64,000 nt of DNA from Nocardiopsis terrae (GCF_014651695.1 NZ_BMXJ01000003.1:523046-587045), one strand, 5' to 3'; shown: positions 26,166-35,806, numbered from the stretch's first letter. Translations and numbers: made by a program. Notes: a model not told the origin generated them from the letters alone.

Positions 26166-26319
26166 CGTCGACTGACCTGCCAGACCACCAGCATCCCAGC
26201 CCCCGCACCACGCCCCGACCCAGGTCAGGAAAAGACCCCGGCACGAGCACACCCCGCCCACGCCTCGCACCCATCACAGCACCGACCTCCACACCACTGT
26301 TCGTTCCACCAACCACGAC

Positions 26320-26773
26320 TCACCCACCAACCCGCACCGGCCGCGCCACCCACGCGAACGCCTCCCGCTCTCCCACCCGCTCCCACGCACGCAGATACCC
26401 CGAAAACCCCCCACAGGCCGCACACCCCGCTTCCGGGCCGCCTCCTCCACCCCCGCGTACGCCCCCATGATCCGCGGATAGAAACAGTCCCCACGCGCCA
26501 CCTCAGCCACCAACCCCACCGCCTCCTGCGGCGGAGCCGCCACCACCTGCGCCACCATCGCCAACGGCATGTCCATCCGGCGCAGCTCCCGCACCCGCAC
26601 CGCCGCCCCCACCTGCTCAGGCAGGTAGTACCGGTACCCGTTGGCCCCCTCCACCCGGTGCGGCACCAACAACCCCGACCGCTCGTACAGCCGCAACGCC
26701 TTGGCGGACAGACCGCTGCGCCGCGAGAACTCCCCCCCCGCGACAACTCTCCCGAGACCACCGACCCGTTCAT
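26320..26773 (-). pseudogene. MerR-family regulator with two poly-C frameshifts
   Basis: The HTH (GEFSRRSGLSAKALRLYERSG) and NGYRYYLPEQV are intact MerR features. The ATG at 26773 is out of frame with them by one base across an 8-C run (26732-26739). The tail after RGVRPVG becomes coding-like only after another shift at a 6-C run (26407-26412), then reads SGYLRAWERVGEREAF to a TGA at 26320. Restoring one G (minus strand) at the first site would join a start and ribosome binding site to the HTH. Either real decay or sequencing error in homopolymers. Confidence 0.6.
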
Positions 26774-26939
26774 GGCCCGAGTCTGGACCGTGCCCCAGGG
26801 GCACGGTCAACCCCCGCCACAACCACCCCCGCCCCGCACACACGGCGGTAGCATCAGCGCCGGCTCACACACCGAAAACAGCCCCGGCCCCAGGCGTCCA
26901 GAAACACCACCCCCGCCCCGCCCCCCAGGAGCCCACACC

Positions 26940-27893
26940 ATGTACCCCGTCAGCGCCCCCCACACCAGCAACCACCTGCCCCGCCCCGGCGGCCACCACC
27001 TGTTCTGGCAAGAATGCGGAAACCCCCACGGCACACCCGTCCTGGCCCTGCACGGCGGCCCCGGCTCCTCCTCCGACCCACACTGGTCCGCACTGGCCGA
27101 CCCCGGCCACTACCGCCTGATCCTGCTCGACCAACGCGGCGCCGGAGCCAGCACCCCCAACGCCGGCGCACCCACCACCGACCTGACCACCAACACCACC
27201 CCCCACCTGGTCCAGGACTGCGAAGCCCTACGCACCCACCTGGGCATCGACCGCTGGCACCTCATGGGCGCCTCCTGGGGGGCCTGCCTGGCCCTGGCCT
27301 ACGCCCAAACCCACCCCGACCAGGTCATCTCCCTCATCCTGTTCGCCGTCACCACCGGCACCCGCCAAGAGATCACCTGGATCACCCACGACATGCGCCG
27401 TGTCTTCCCCCAGGAATGGGAGGACTTCCACGCCGCAGCCGGACCCGACGCCGACCCCCGCGCCCTGCCCACCGCCTACGCCCGCCTCCTGGCCGACCCC
27501 GACCCCCGGGTACGCCACGACGCCGCCCTGGCCTGGTGCCGCTGGGAGGACACCCACGTGGCCACCGTCCCCAACTTCACCCCCAACCCCCGCTTCCAGG
27601 ACCCCGACTTCCGCCTCACCTTCGCCCGCCTGGTCACCCACTACTGGTCCAACGACTGCTTCCTCGCCCCGAACCAGCTCCTGGACAACGTCGAACGCAT
27701 CGCCCACATCCCCGCGTACCTGATCAACGGCCGCCTGGACATCAGCGGCCCCAGCGACACCGCCCACCACCTGGCCCGCCGCTGGCCCGCCGCCGAACTG
27801 CGCATCGTGGGCGGAGCCGCCCACACCGCCAACAACCACGGCATCGGCCGAGCCGTCCTGGAAGCCACCGACCACCTGCGCCACCTGACCTGA
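26940..27893 (+). CDS. Alpha/beta hydrolase, prolyl aminopeptidase-like
   Basis: The 317-residue protein has the oxyanion-hole HGGPG (38-42), LLDQRGAGAS (62-71) and the nucleophile elbow GASWG (S112), the signature of proline iminopeptidases (peptidase family S33). Asp in LINGRLDISGP and His in GGAAHTANN complete the triad. These cytoplasmic enzymes release N-terminal proline; related proteins hydrolyse other amides or esters. The gene is followed by a strong bidirectional terminator. Confidence 0.8.
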   Translation: MYPVSAPHTSNHLPRPGGHHLFWQECGNPHGTPVLALHGGPGSSSDPHWSALADPGHYRLILLDQRGAGASTPNAGAPTTDLTTNTTPHLVQDCEALRTHLGIDRWHLMGASWGACLALAYAQTHPDQVISLILFAVTTGTRQEITWITHDMRRVFPQEWEDFHAAAGPDADPRALPTAYARLLADPDPRVRHDAALAWCRWEDTHVATVPNFTPNPRFQDPDFRLTFARLVTHYWSNDCFLAPNQLLDNVERIAHIPAYLINGRLDISGPSDTAHHLARRWPAAELRIVGGAAHTANNHGIGRAVLEATDHLRHLT

Positions 27894-27905
27894 CCCCGCC
27901 AGCAC

Positions 27906-27944
27906 GAAGGCCCCCGGGAAGGGCGCCACCCCCCGGGGGCCTTC
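27906..27944. terminator. Bidirectional hairpin terminator
   Basis: An exact 13-bp stem, GAAGGCCCCCGGG/CCCGGGGGCCTTC, lies between the convergent hydrolase and aminotransferase genes. Confidence 0.8.
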
Positions 27945-27967
27945 GACAAACCCACTCACCGGCCTGT

Positions 27968-29134
27968 TCAGACCAGCCGACCCACCTCGTCCATCACCCG
28001 CCCCAACTCCTCCCCGGTGTTGTAGTAGTGCACCGAAGCCCGCACCACCGAACCCTCACCCGCACCCGACCACCGCTGCTCCCCGGGCCGGGACACCCCC
28101 GCCCGCACCCCGCGCTCACGCAACTCCCCCACCACCCAGGGCGCCTCCCGACCAGCCACCGTGAACGTCACGATCCCCGACCGCTCCCGACCCCGATCAC
28201 ACACCGCCACACCCGGCACCCCCGCCAACCCCTCACGCAACAACCCGGCCAACCCGCCGATGCGCTCACGAGCCCACCCCATCCCCACACCACGCGCATA
28301 ACGCGCAGCCACCCCCAACCCGATCCGGGCCGCCACCGAGTGCTCAAAAGACGCGAACCCCGCCGCACCCGCCAACACCCGGTAGGAGTCCGGCCCGCTC
28401 CACTCACCCCCGATGTGGTTGACCGACAACGGCTCCCCCAACCGCACCCCGTCCCGCACGTACAAGAACCCCGTCCCCCGCGGCCCCCGCAGGTACTTAC
28501 GCCCGGTACCCGAGAGCAGATCACACCCGATCCGCTCCACATCCACCTCCCACTGGCCCACCGACTGGCATGCATCCAGCAGGTACACCGCCCCGAACCG
28601 GGCACACAGCTTCCCCACCGCCTCCGCCGGGTTCACCAACCCGTTGTGGGTGGGCATGTGGTTGATCGCCACCAACCCCACATCCCCCCGCCCCAACTCC
28701 TCCTCCAACACACCCACATCCAGCACCCCGTCGGCATCATCAGGCACCACCTGCACCCGCACACCCCGCAAAGCCGCCATCCGCAACAACCCCACCCCGT
28801 TGCCGGCGTACTCACTGGTCGTGGTCAGCACCCGCTGACCCGGCTCCAACACCACCGCACCCAGAGCCTGCGACCACGCCTGCGAAGCCCCCTCGAAGAA
28901 CACCACCTCCCGCGGCGACGCCCCGATCAACCCCGCCACCTGCGCCGTACTCTCCTCCACCAGCTCCGCAGCCAAACCCTCGGCCTCATAACCCCCCACC
29001 CGCGACTCCAACTCCAGGTGGGACACCACCGCCTCATGCACCTGCCGCGGCACCAACGACGCCCCCGCGTTGTCCAGGAACACCAACCCCGCACACCCCG
29101 GGGTCTCCTCCCGAAGCCCGACCACATCCACCAC
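27968..29134 (-). CDS. Class-V aminotransferase (second, unrelated copy)
   Basis: The GTG at 29134 with GAGGAG upstream gives 388 residues. NAGAS near 22 in FLDNAGASLVP, N158-H159 in INHMPTHNG, D187 and Q190 in LLDACQSVGQ and the PLP lysine K213 in GTGRKYLRGPRG place it in the class V group close to isopenicillin-N-epimerase/cysteine-desulfurase-like proteins. It is divergent from the adenine deaminase gene. The substrate is unknown. Codons end in G because the region is C-rich on the plus strand. Confidence 0.8.
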   Translation of the reverse strand: MVDVVGLREETPGCAGLVFLDNAGASLVPRQVHEAVVSHLELESRVGGYEAEGLAAELVEESTAQVAGLIGASPREVVFFEGASQAWSQALGAVVLEPGQRVLTTTSEYAGNGVGLLRMAALRGVRVQVVPDDADGVLDVGVLEEELGRGDVGLVAINHMPTHNGLVNPAEAVGKLCARFGAVYLLDACQSVGQWEVDVERIGCDLLSGTGRKYLRGPRGTGFLYVRDGVRLGEPLSVNHIGGEWSGPDSYRVLAGAAGFASFEHSVAARIGLGVAARYARGVGMGWARERIGGLAGLLREGLAGVPGVAVCDRGRERSGIVTFTVAGREAPWVVGELRERGVRAGVSRPGEQRWSGAGEGSVVRASVHYYNTGEELGRVMDEVGRLV

Positions 29135-29322
29135 GAACCCACTCCTCAACAACCGGGGACCACATCCGCCCGCACCCTGCCACACCCCCACACCACAGGG
29201 GGTGCCCGCCCCCACCCACGACCGTGTCCCACACCAACCCCGCCACCGGCCCGCGCACCACCCACCATCAGCCACAATGGCCAACAACCACCACCCACCC
29301 CACGAAAGGGCACCCGGCTGCC

Positions 29323-30306
29323 ATGACCATCCCCAAAGCCGAACTCCACCTGCACATCGAAGGCACCCTGGAGCCCGAACTCGCCTTCCACCTGGCCGAG
29401 CGCAACAACATCACCCTGCCCCACGCCGACATCGACGCCCTGCACTCCGCCTACTCCTTCACCGACCTGCAGTCCTTCCTCGACCTCTACTACGCCCTCA
29501 TGGACGTACTGCGCACCGAAGCCGACTTCCACGACCTGGCCGAGGCCTACCTGACCCGCGCCGCAGCCCAGGGGGTCCGCCACGCCGAGATCTTCTTCGA
29601 CCCCCAGGCCCACACCAGCCGCGGCATCGCCCTGGACACCGTCATCAACGGCCTCACCGCCGCCCTGGACACCAGCCTGCAGCGCCACAACATCTCCACC
29701 ACCCTCATCCTGTGCTTCCTGCGCGACCGCCCCGCCACCGAAGCCATGGACACCCTCAACGCCGCCCGCCCCCACCTGGACCGCATCAGCGCCGTCGGAC
29801 TGGACTCGGCCGAGGTCGGCAACCCGCCGGAGAAGTTCACCGAGGTCTTCGCCGCCGCAGCCGAACTCGGTCTGCACCGTGTGGCCCACGCCGGCGAGGA
29901 AGGCCCCGCCTCCTACATCTGGCAGGCCCTCAACCTCCTGGGCGCCGAACGCATCGACCACGGCATCCGCTGCCTGGACGACCCCGCCCTGGTCACCCAC
30001 CTGGCCACCACCCGGACCCCCCTGACGGTGTGCCCCTTCTCCAACGTGCGCCTGCGCGCCGTCCGCACCCTGGCCGAGCACCCCCTGCCCGCCCTGATGG
30101 AGGCCGGCCTGCTGGTCACCGTCAACTCCGACGACCCCTCCTACTTCGGCGGCTACGTCCACGACAACTACCTGGCACTACAGCAACACCTGGGCCTGGA
30201 CCACGAACAACTGCGCACCCTGGCCCGCAACTCCTTCACCGCCTCCTTCCTGCCCGCCCAGCGCCGTGAGGCCCTCATCGCCGAAGTCGACGCCTACACC
30301 TTCTGA
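29323..30306 (+). CDS. Adenine deaminase (adenosine deaminase-superfamily)
   Basis: The 327-residue amidohydrolase starts at ATG 29323 with GAAAGGG upstream. Metal ligands H9 and H11 lie in KAELHLHIEGTLEPEL; VGLDSAEVGNPPEKF, HAGEEGPASYIW and VNSDDPSYFGGYV follow. The EGTLEPEL N-terminus and DDPxYFGGY end are characteristic of the bacterial adenine-deaminase subgroup (such as Pseudomonas PA0148) rather than true adenosine deaminases, though annotation pipelines often call it adenosine deaminase. It converts adenine to hypoxanthine in purine salvage, and a strong terminator follows. Confidence 0.85.
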   Translation: MTIPKAELHLHIEGTLEPELAFHLAERNNITLPHADIDALHSAYSFTDLQSFLDLYYALMDVLRTEADFHDLAEAYLTRAAAQGVRHAEIFFDPQAHTSRGIALDTVINGLTAALDTSLQRHNISTTLILCFLRDRPATEAMDTLNAARPHLDRISAVGLDSAEVGNPPEKFTEVFAAAAELGLHRVAHAGEEGPASYIWQALNLLGAERIDHGIRCLDDPALVTHLATTRTPLTVCPFSNVRLRAVRTLAEHPLPALMEAGLLVTVNSDDPSYFGGYVHDNYLALQQHLGLDHEQLRTLARNSFTASFLPAQRREALIAEVDAYTF

Positions 30307-30315
30307 CCCCACACC

Positions 30316-30353
30316 CCGAAGGGGCCCTCACACTCATACGAGGGCCCCTTCGG
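30316..30353. terminator. Hairpin terminator after adenine deaminase
   Basis: An exact 14-bp stem, CCGAAGGGGCCCTC/GAGGGCCCCTTCGG, begins 10 bp after the stop. It can also serve the convergent DUF2332 gene. Confidence 0.85.
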
Positions 30354-30376
30354 CGTCCTTCACCCGTGGTCCCCGA

Positions 30377-31348
30377 TCACCGCCAGGTCAGCGACTGGCC
30401 GTGCTCACCGGTGTAGGCCACCACCCGCCCATCCACCGCCAACGTGAAGTCACCCTCCACCGACGGCCGAGCGTGCTCCCACTCGGGAAAAGCACGCCAC
30501 CCCTCGTTGGACACCCAGTGCCCGCGCAACTCGCCCATCAACAGCTCGAACCGCGCCCGCTCGGCCGCCGACAGGTAAGCCAACACCGCGCTGTGGAAAA
30601 CCACCAACGTCGCCCCCGCAGGCGCCTGGGCCGCCACCTGCGGCAACACCTCCAACAGGTCCCCCGACACCAACAGCGCCGGGTCGGCCGCGGCCACCGA
30701 CGCCGCCGCCCGCAACCGCTCCACCCGCTCCCGCCAGTTCCGCCCGGGCCAGACCAACGACTCCAACCACCGCACGTCCGACCCCTCCCCCGCATCCAAC
30801 GGGTTCAGGTCCACCCCCGCCCGCCACACCACCCGCGGCGGTGCCTCAGGGACGGGCACCTCACCGCGCGTGCGGCACTCCAACAGCACCGGGCTGTCCT
30901 TCGGCCCGATCGGCGGCGCCCCGTCGAAGGAGTACCGGTACCGGTCCGGGTACAGGCACAACCCCGCCGAGGCCCCCACCTCGATCAACGCCAACGGCCC
31001 GTCCAACCGCGCCAGAACGGGCAGCAGCGTCGCACACCGGCGCACCTCGTTGGTCTGGTTCATCCGCGCCAGCACCACCTGGCGCACCGACCCCCAGTGC
31101 GCCACCACCCAGTCCCGAAACCCCTCCCAGGACCCGGTGGGCCCGCCCAGGTAGCGCACCGCCCCCAACAACAGGTTGGGCTGGCGCTTGTTGCCCGCCG
31201 GCAACGACAACACCAGATCCAGCACCCGCTCGTCCCGGGCCACCCCCGAAGCGATCCGCTCATAGTCCGCCGAACCACCCCGGGCATAGCTGGCCGCGAA
31301 CCGCCGGTACCCCTCAGCCAACCGCTCCCGCTCCACGCTCACATCCAC
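30377..31348 (-). CDS. DUF2332-domain protein
   Basis: The GTG at 31348 is placed 9 bases after GAGGAGG; a GTG six bases earlier is too close. The 323-residue cytoplasmic protein matches the DUF2332 family: a YRRFAA start, LPVLARLDGPLALIEVGASAG (a Rossmann-like glycine turn), DLNPLDAG and VFHSAVLAYLS. The fold looks like a methyltransferase-type domain but no activity is established for the family. It neighbours a broken GlxA-type regulator on the same strand. Confidence 0.8.
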   Translation of the reverse strand: MDVSVERERLAEGYRRFAASYARGGSADYERIASGVARDERVLDLVLSLPAGNKRQPNLLLGAVRYLGGPTGSWEGFRDWVVAHWGSVRQVVLARMNQTNEVRRCATLLPVLARLDGPLALIEVGASAGLCLYPDRYRYSFDGAPPIGPKDSPVLLECRTRGEVPVPEAPPRVVWRAGVDLNPLDAGEGSDVRWLESLVWPGRNWRERVERLRAAASVAAADPALLVSGDLLEVLPQVAAQAPAGATLVVFHSAVLAYLSAAERARFELLMGELRGHWVSNEGWRAFPEWEHARPSVEGDFTLAVDGRVVAYTGEHGQSLTWR

Positions 31349-31388
31349 GGGCACACACCCCTCCTCAAGACAGCACGTGCGCGGAAAC

Positions 31389-32379
31389 CTACTCTCCGGC
31401 ACGGCCACACCCACCCCCCGCCCCCACCCGGAACCGCTCCCGGTACTGAGTCGGCGCACACCCCAGCACCCGCACGAACGCCCGCCGCATCGCCTCATCG
31501 GTACCGAACCCACACCCCCGCGCGATCGCCGCCACCGGAGCCGACCCCTCCTCAAGACGCCTACGCGCCCACTCCACCCGCACCCGCTCCACGTACCGCC
31601 CCGGCGTACACCCCACCTGATCAGCGAAGACCCGCGAGAACTGGCGCACCTACAACCCCGCCCGCTCGGCCAACACCGCCAACGACCACACCCGCCCCGG
31701 GTCGGCATCCACCAGATACTGCACCTGACGCACCTCCGCCCGCTCCGCACGCTGGGTGGCCAACTGAGTGGAGAACTGCGCCTGCCCCCCGGGCCGCACC
31801 AGAAACACCACCAGGGTGCGCGCCAACCCCAACGCCACCTGCCGCCCCAGATCCTCCTCCACCACCGCCAACGCCAGATCGATCCCCGACGTCACCCCCG
31901 CCGAGGTCCACACCCGCCCCGAGCGCACGAACACCGGATCCCGCTCCACCCGCACCCGGGGAAACTCCCGCGCCAAGCGCTCACAGTGCCGCCAGTGCGT
32001 GGTCGCCCGAGCCCCCTCCAGCAGACCGGCGCGAGCGAGCACGAACGCCCCCGAACACACCGACGCCACCCGCCCCGCACGAGTGGCCAACCCCCGCACC
32101 GCCGCCACCAGCTCCGCATCCGGCTCATGGGCGCCCTCACCCCCCCGCCACCACCAGGGTGTCCACCCGACCCACCCGCTCCAACGCCACCGAGGGCACC
32201 AACCCCACCCCACTGGAGGAGGTCACCACCGCCCCGCCCAGGGAGGCCGTACGCACCCGGTAACGCGAACCCGGCACCCGCGCCGCCCCGGCGAAGACCT
32301 CCAACGGCCCCGTCGCGTCCAGACTCTGCACGCCCTCGAAAACAACAATGACCACCTCGTGGTGTGTGCCGTGCTCCAT
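31389..32379 (-). pseudogene. GlxA-type AraC regulator (DJ-1/PfpI + AraC HTH), frameshift and nonsense
   Basis: From ATG 32379 the DJ-1/PfpI domain begins (VVIVVFEGVQSLDATGP) and runs to VDTLVVAGG, where a 7-C run (32140-32146) shifts the frame. The domain then continues through ASVCSGAFVLARAGLL and WTSAGVTSGIDLALA. A TAG at 31650-31652 interrupts the HTH between LAERAGL and VRQFSRVFADQVG, after which the second HTH is complete (IARGCGFGTDEAMRRAF). With one indel and one nonsense change it is probably inactive. Confidence 0.75.
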
Positions 32380-32599
32380 ACCCCCACCCCACCAGCGCCC
32401 GGGAAACGACCACAAGGTCGCGTGCCCCAACCATCCGGCCACCACCCCTCCCACCAGCGCCCGACACACAACACCCCGCGGCCTCACGGCCCCCTCACCC
32501 GCCCGCGCCTACCCTTGAGGACACGAAAAGATAACGAGAACTCTCGCGCGCCCGGGACGATCCCAGGCAGGAGACAACCACCCACACGAACGGACACCC

Positions 32600-33295
32600 G
32601 TGAGGCTCTCCACCCGCCACCACCTACGGCACAGCACCCGCACCACACCACCCGCCGCGCCTCTGCTCGAGCTTCACGACGTGTCCCTCACCCGCGCCCA
32701 CCACCCCCTCCTGCACCACCTCGACCTCACCATCCGCCCCGGCCAACACATCGCCCTGGTCGGCCTCACCACCGCCGCCGCCACCGCACTCACCCACCTG
32801 CTCAACCACACCGCCCACCCCACCCACGGCCACATCACCACCCACACCCCCATCCACACCACCCAGCCCGACCCCACCCTCGCCCAAACCATCACCGGAC
32901 ACCCCCGCCCCAACCCCCACGACCACCACCTGACCCACACCCTGACCACCACCCACCTGGACCCCCGCCACCTCAACACCCCCCTCACCGACCTCGACCC
33001 CGCCCTAACCCCCCGCATCCACCACGCCCGCACCCTCTACGCCCACCGCACCGGAGCCCACCTCCTACTCATCAACCACCCCCACACCCCGACCCCGCCT
33101 CCCGCACCCGACACCGCCCACCTCACCCTCACCAACCACCCCACCCTGGCCCGCACCGCCGACCGCATCCTGCTGCTCCACCACGGACAGACCACCGAAA
33201 CCGGCACCCACCGCCAACTCCTCCTCCGCGGCGGCGCCTACGCACGCCTGTACGCCCGCCAAAGCACCCGGCCCCCCACCCCCACCACGCCCTAA
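32600..33295 (+). CDS. ABC-transporter ATPase-like protein with degenerate catalytic motifs
   Basis: The 231-residue product aligns over its length with exporter-type nucleotide-binding domains: PLLELHDVSL, HIALVGL, ADRILLLHHGQTTETGTH and the GGAYARLYARQ end. The Walker A is GLTTAAATA (55-63) without the GK[ST], no LSGGQ signature is visible, and the Walker B Asp-Glu is replaced in LLLINHP (155-161), leaving only the switch His180. It cannot be a normal ATPase. No transmembrane partner is adjacent. Thr and His are very frequent, matching the C-rich strand composition. It is either a pseudo-ATPase or a drifting pseudogene with an open frame. Confidence 0.6.
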   Translation: MRLSTRHHLRHSTRTTPPAAPLLELHDVSLTRAHHPLLHHLDLTIRPGQHIALVGLTTAAATALTHLLNHTAHPTHGHITTHTPIHTTQPDPTLAQTITGHPRPNPHDHHLTHTLTTTHLDPRHLNTPLTDLDPALTPRIHHARTLYAHRTGAHLLLINHPHTPTPPPAPDTAHLTLTNHPTLARTADRILLLHHGQTTETGTHRQLLLRGGAYARLYARQSTRPPTPTTP

Positions 33296-33304
33296 ACTGG
33301 ACCC

Positions 33305-33769
33305 GTGCCACCCATCGCCAAGGAACTCACCGTCGGACAGGTCGCCGAACGCGCCGGAGTCGCAGTCTCCGCCCTGCACTTCTACGAACGCCAAGGCCTC
33401 ATCCACAGTCGCCGCACCACCGGCAACCAACGCCGCTACCGCCGCGACACCCTGCGCCGCGTCTCCTTCATCCGCATCTCCCAACGCGTGGGCATCCCCC
33501 TGGCCCGCATCCGCGAAGCCCTCGACGAACTCCCCGAGAACCGCACCCCCACCCGCGCCGACTGGGCCGCCGTCTCCGCCCAGTGGCGCACCGAACTCGA
33601 CGCACGCATCACCCAGCTCATCCGCCTGCGCGACGACCTCACCGGATGCATCGGCTGCGGCTGCCTGTCCCTGGACACCTGCGTGCTGTCCAACCCCGAG
33701 GACGAACTCGCCGCCACCGGCTCCGGCCCCCGCCGCCTACTCGTGGGCCCCTTCAAGGACCAGGACTGA
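33305..33769 (+). CDS. soxR: SoxR, redox-sensing MerR-family regulator
   Basis: The 154-residue protein starts at GTG 33305. The MerR HTH (TVGQVAERAGVAVSALHFYE) is followed by a dimerisation helix and the [2Fe-2S] ligand cluster C115-x2-C118-x-C120-x5-C126. Actinobacterial SoxR senses redox-active secondary metabolites and activates genes for oxidoreductases and exporters. The presumed spacer-type promoter target was not located with certainty. A hairpin (33843-33870) terminates the gene. Confidence 0.9.
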   Translation: MPPIAKELTVGQVAERAGVAVSALHFYERQGLIHSRRTTGNQRRYRRDTLRRVSFIRISQRVGIPLARIREALDELPENRTPTRADWAAVSAQWRTELDARITQLIRLRDDLTGCIGCGCLSLDTCVLSNPEDELAATGSGPRRLLVGPFKDQD

Positions 33770-33842
33770 GCCCACCCTCCCCCGCACGGAAGCGCCGCCC
33801 ACGGCCCGCCTGACCCGTCTGCCGCCAGCGCTCAACCACGAA

Positions 33843-33870
33843 GCGGCGGCACCCCGCCGGGCACCGCCGC
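33843..33870. terminator. Hairpin between convergent soxR and rnhA
   Basis: GCGGCGG (33843-33849) pairs with CCGCCGC (33864-33870) in the short convergent gap. Confidence 0.55.
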
Positions 33871-33892
33871 TCACACCCCGCACACCGGACCG

Positions 33893-34366
33893 CTACAGTC
33901 CGGCGGCCTCGTCACGTCCGCGCCGGGCCAGCTCGTCGGCGCGTTCGTTGCCCTCGTCGCCGTTGTGCCCGCGCACCCACTTCCACTCCACGTCGTAGCG
34001 CGCGGCCACCTCGTCCAGGCGCTGCCACAGGTCCACGTTCTTCACGGGTTTCTTGTCCGCGGTCTTCCACCCGCGTTTCTTCCACCCGTGCACCCAGGAG
34101 GTGATGCCGTTGCTGACGTAGGAGGAGTCGGTGTGCAGCAGCACCGGCACGTCCCGCTTCAGGCTCTCCAGCGCCTGGATGGCCGCCATCAGCTCCATCC
34201 GGTTGTTGGTGGTCTGGGCCTCGCTGCCGAACATCTCGCGTTCGTGTTCTCCGTAGCGCAGCCACACACCCCACCCGCCCGGGCCGGGGTTGCCGCTGCA
34301 TGCCCCGTCGGTGTAGATGACCACGCGTTCCGTCGACCCCTGGTCGACCTCGTCCCCGTTGTGCAT
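33893..34366 (-). CDS. rnhA: Ribonuclease HI
   Basis: The 157-residue enzyme starts at ATG 34366. All four catalytic carboxylates are present: D20 in [12 protein letters not shown]58 in NNRMEL, D80 in LHTDSSYV and D144 in NERADELA; the basic protrusion [10 protein letters not shown] and the H134 loop are also kept. It hydrolyses RNA in RNA-DNA hybrids. The frame extends upstream to 34507, but the ATG just before the conserved core is the natural start. Confidence 0.92.
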   Translation of the reverse strand: MHNGDEVDQGSTERVVIYTDGACSGNPGPGGWGVWLRYGEHEREMFGSEAQTTNNRMELMAAIQALESLKRDVPVLLHTDSSYVSNGITSWVHGWKKRGWKTADKKPVKNVDLWQRLDEVAARYDVEWKWVRGHNGDEGNERADELARRGRDEAAGL

Positions 34367-34999
34367 GCCGCGCAATCTACCGCCCTCCCGGGTCACAAAA
34401 AGGCCACAACCCCTGGGAAGAGGTCCAATTTCAGCGCCAATCGCCACCATTGGCACCCATAAAACAGCCATTACGGACTTCCAGCTTGACCAAAGGCGCC
34501 CCCACACCCCGCCCCACCAACCACCGCATCCGCGACCGCCGAACGCGCCCAGAGCCCCTCACGGACACGACAACCAGCCAGAGCAGTGGAGTCGAAGCTG
34601 GCAGAAGCCGTTGATCCAGTAATCTGTCGGCGCAGACAGAGGAGGAAGAGCAGCCCCGGCTCTGTCCGAGGCCGAGACCAACGTGCTCCGTGATGCTGGT
34701 GTTCGGGCTCGTGTGGCACGCTGCCCTGGTCAGCGGTGCTCTCCGCGCAGGTCGTGCCCCGGGGGCCGCTTGCCCTGGACGGGGGTGCGCCGAGTGACCG
34801 CGTCGGGGCTCTGCCCGTCATGTCAGCGGTGCTGGTCCGCGAGACCCGCTTCATCCGATGCGAAGCGGGAGACCGGCTGACGCACACCGACCACACCCAG
34901 ACGTTCGCCCCCTGACCAGCTAGCCCTGCCCCCGACCAGGAACGCTCCCCGCTCGCTCCACAAACACAACCCATCACTCCACGTCCCCGCGTGGATACG
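34367..34999. other. Gene-free stretch upstream of rnhA
   Basis: No gene, RNA or strong repeat is recognised over 630 bases. Base composition between about 34,570 and 34,920 is less C-skewed than the surroundings, and short open segments shift frame, so decayed coding sequence is possible. Confidence 0.35.
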
Positions 35000-35764
35000 A
35001 TGGGCAACATGCTCCCCTTGCGCCGTATCCCACCCGTCCTGCTGGCCCTGAGCGCGCTCCTGCTCACCTGCGGCTTCCCCTCCGCACTCGCCCTGGAGAG
35101 CTATCCGCCGACCCCACCACCGAGCGCGAACACCGAGGACCCGGCCCCGCACGTGAGCGTGGACGGCCCCGGCGTGAGCGCGGACGACGGAACCTCCAGT
35201 GTGCAGGTGGACCCCACGGGGGTCTGGATCGAGGCACCCGGCACACTGGTCGAGGTCTCCTCGGACTCCTACGTCCTGGTGTGCGCCAACGGTGTGCGGG
35301 TGGTGGTCCGCAGGGACCAGGCACCGCCGTGCGAGCCCCGCCCCCAGACACCGGAGCAGCCCACCCCTCCCCCACACGAGGAACAACCTCCCCAGGCACC
35401 CGAACCCGCCCCTGAGAACCCCGCCCCCGAGGCACCGAACGACCCCGGGGCCCCGGACGAACCCAGCCAGGCGCCGCCCGAACCGGCCGACCCGCCCCAG
35501 AGCCCCCCAACCACACCACCGGACCCCGACCAGGAGCGCACGGCCGACCCCGCGCAACCCTCCCCTTCCCCCTCCGCCTCCCCCGCAGTTCCACCCGCAG
35601 CACAGGAGGCGGCCGGAGGACAACTGCTGGCAGACGTCTCGACGCCCTCGGCGCCGCAGAGCGCCGGCGCCTTCACCCCCATGCGCACCATGGTGGTGCT
35701 CATGGTCGTCATCGCCGTGGCCGCCACAGGCGCGGGCCGCGCCGCCGCACGCTCCGCCGGCTGA
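35000..35764 (+). CDS. Secreted/anchored proline-rich protein
   Basis: The 254-residue product has a typical signal peptide (LRRIPPVLLALSALLLTCGFP, cleavage near ALA), a small folded region (about 45-105, VSVDGPGVSADDG, VDPTGVWIEAPGT, two Cys at 91 and 108), a 90-residue Pro/Glu/Asp-rich linker and a C-terminal hydrophobic helix (TMVVLMVVIAVAATGA) with a basic tail. It should span or anchor in the cytoplasmic membrane with its domain outside. Starts at 34991 (GTG) or 35009 are alternatives. Function unknown. Confidence 0.65.
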   Translation: MGNMLPLRRIPPVLLALSALLLTCGFPSALALESYPPTPPPSANTEDPAPHVSVDGPGVSADDGTSSVQVDPTGVWIEAPGTLVEVSSDSYVLVCANGVRVVVRRDQAPPCEPRPQTPEQPTPPPHEEQPPQAPEPAPENPAPEAPNDPGAPDEPSQAPPEPADPPQSPPTTPPDPDQERTADPAQPSPSPSASPAVPPAAQEAAGGQLLADVSTPSAPQSAGAFTPMRTMVVLMVVIAVAATGAGRAAARSAG

Positions 35765-35806
35765 CCGGCCACGGCACCGACCTCTCACGCAGGCGAAGAC
35801 CCCCAG

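Noticed and set aside
25980-29326. Long plus-strand open frames overlapping the PPOX, MerR and aminotransferase genes
   Set aside because: They are Pro/Arg/His-rich shadows caused by the C-rich strand. The opposite or alternative frames encode recognised families with start sites and motifs.
21086-31348. A secondary-metabolite gene cluster (two class-V aminotransferases, methyltransferase, oxidoreductase)
   Set aside because: Genes are on mixed strands, separated by terminators and accompanied by housekeeping genes, with no PKS, NRPS, terpene or RiPP core.
30266-33813. Very long plus-strand frames opposite DUF2332 and GlxA
   Set aside because: Composition is repetitive Pro/Arg/Thr/His without domains. 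The minus-strand frames show family signatures.
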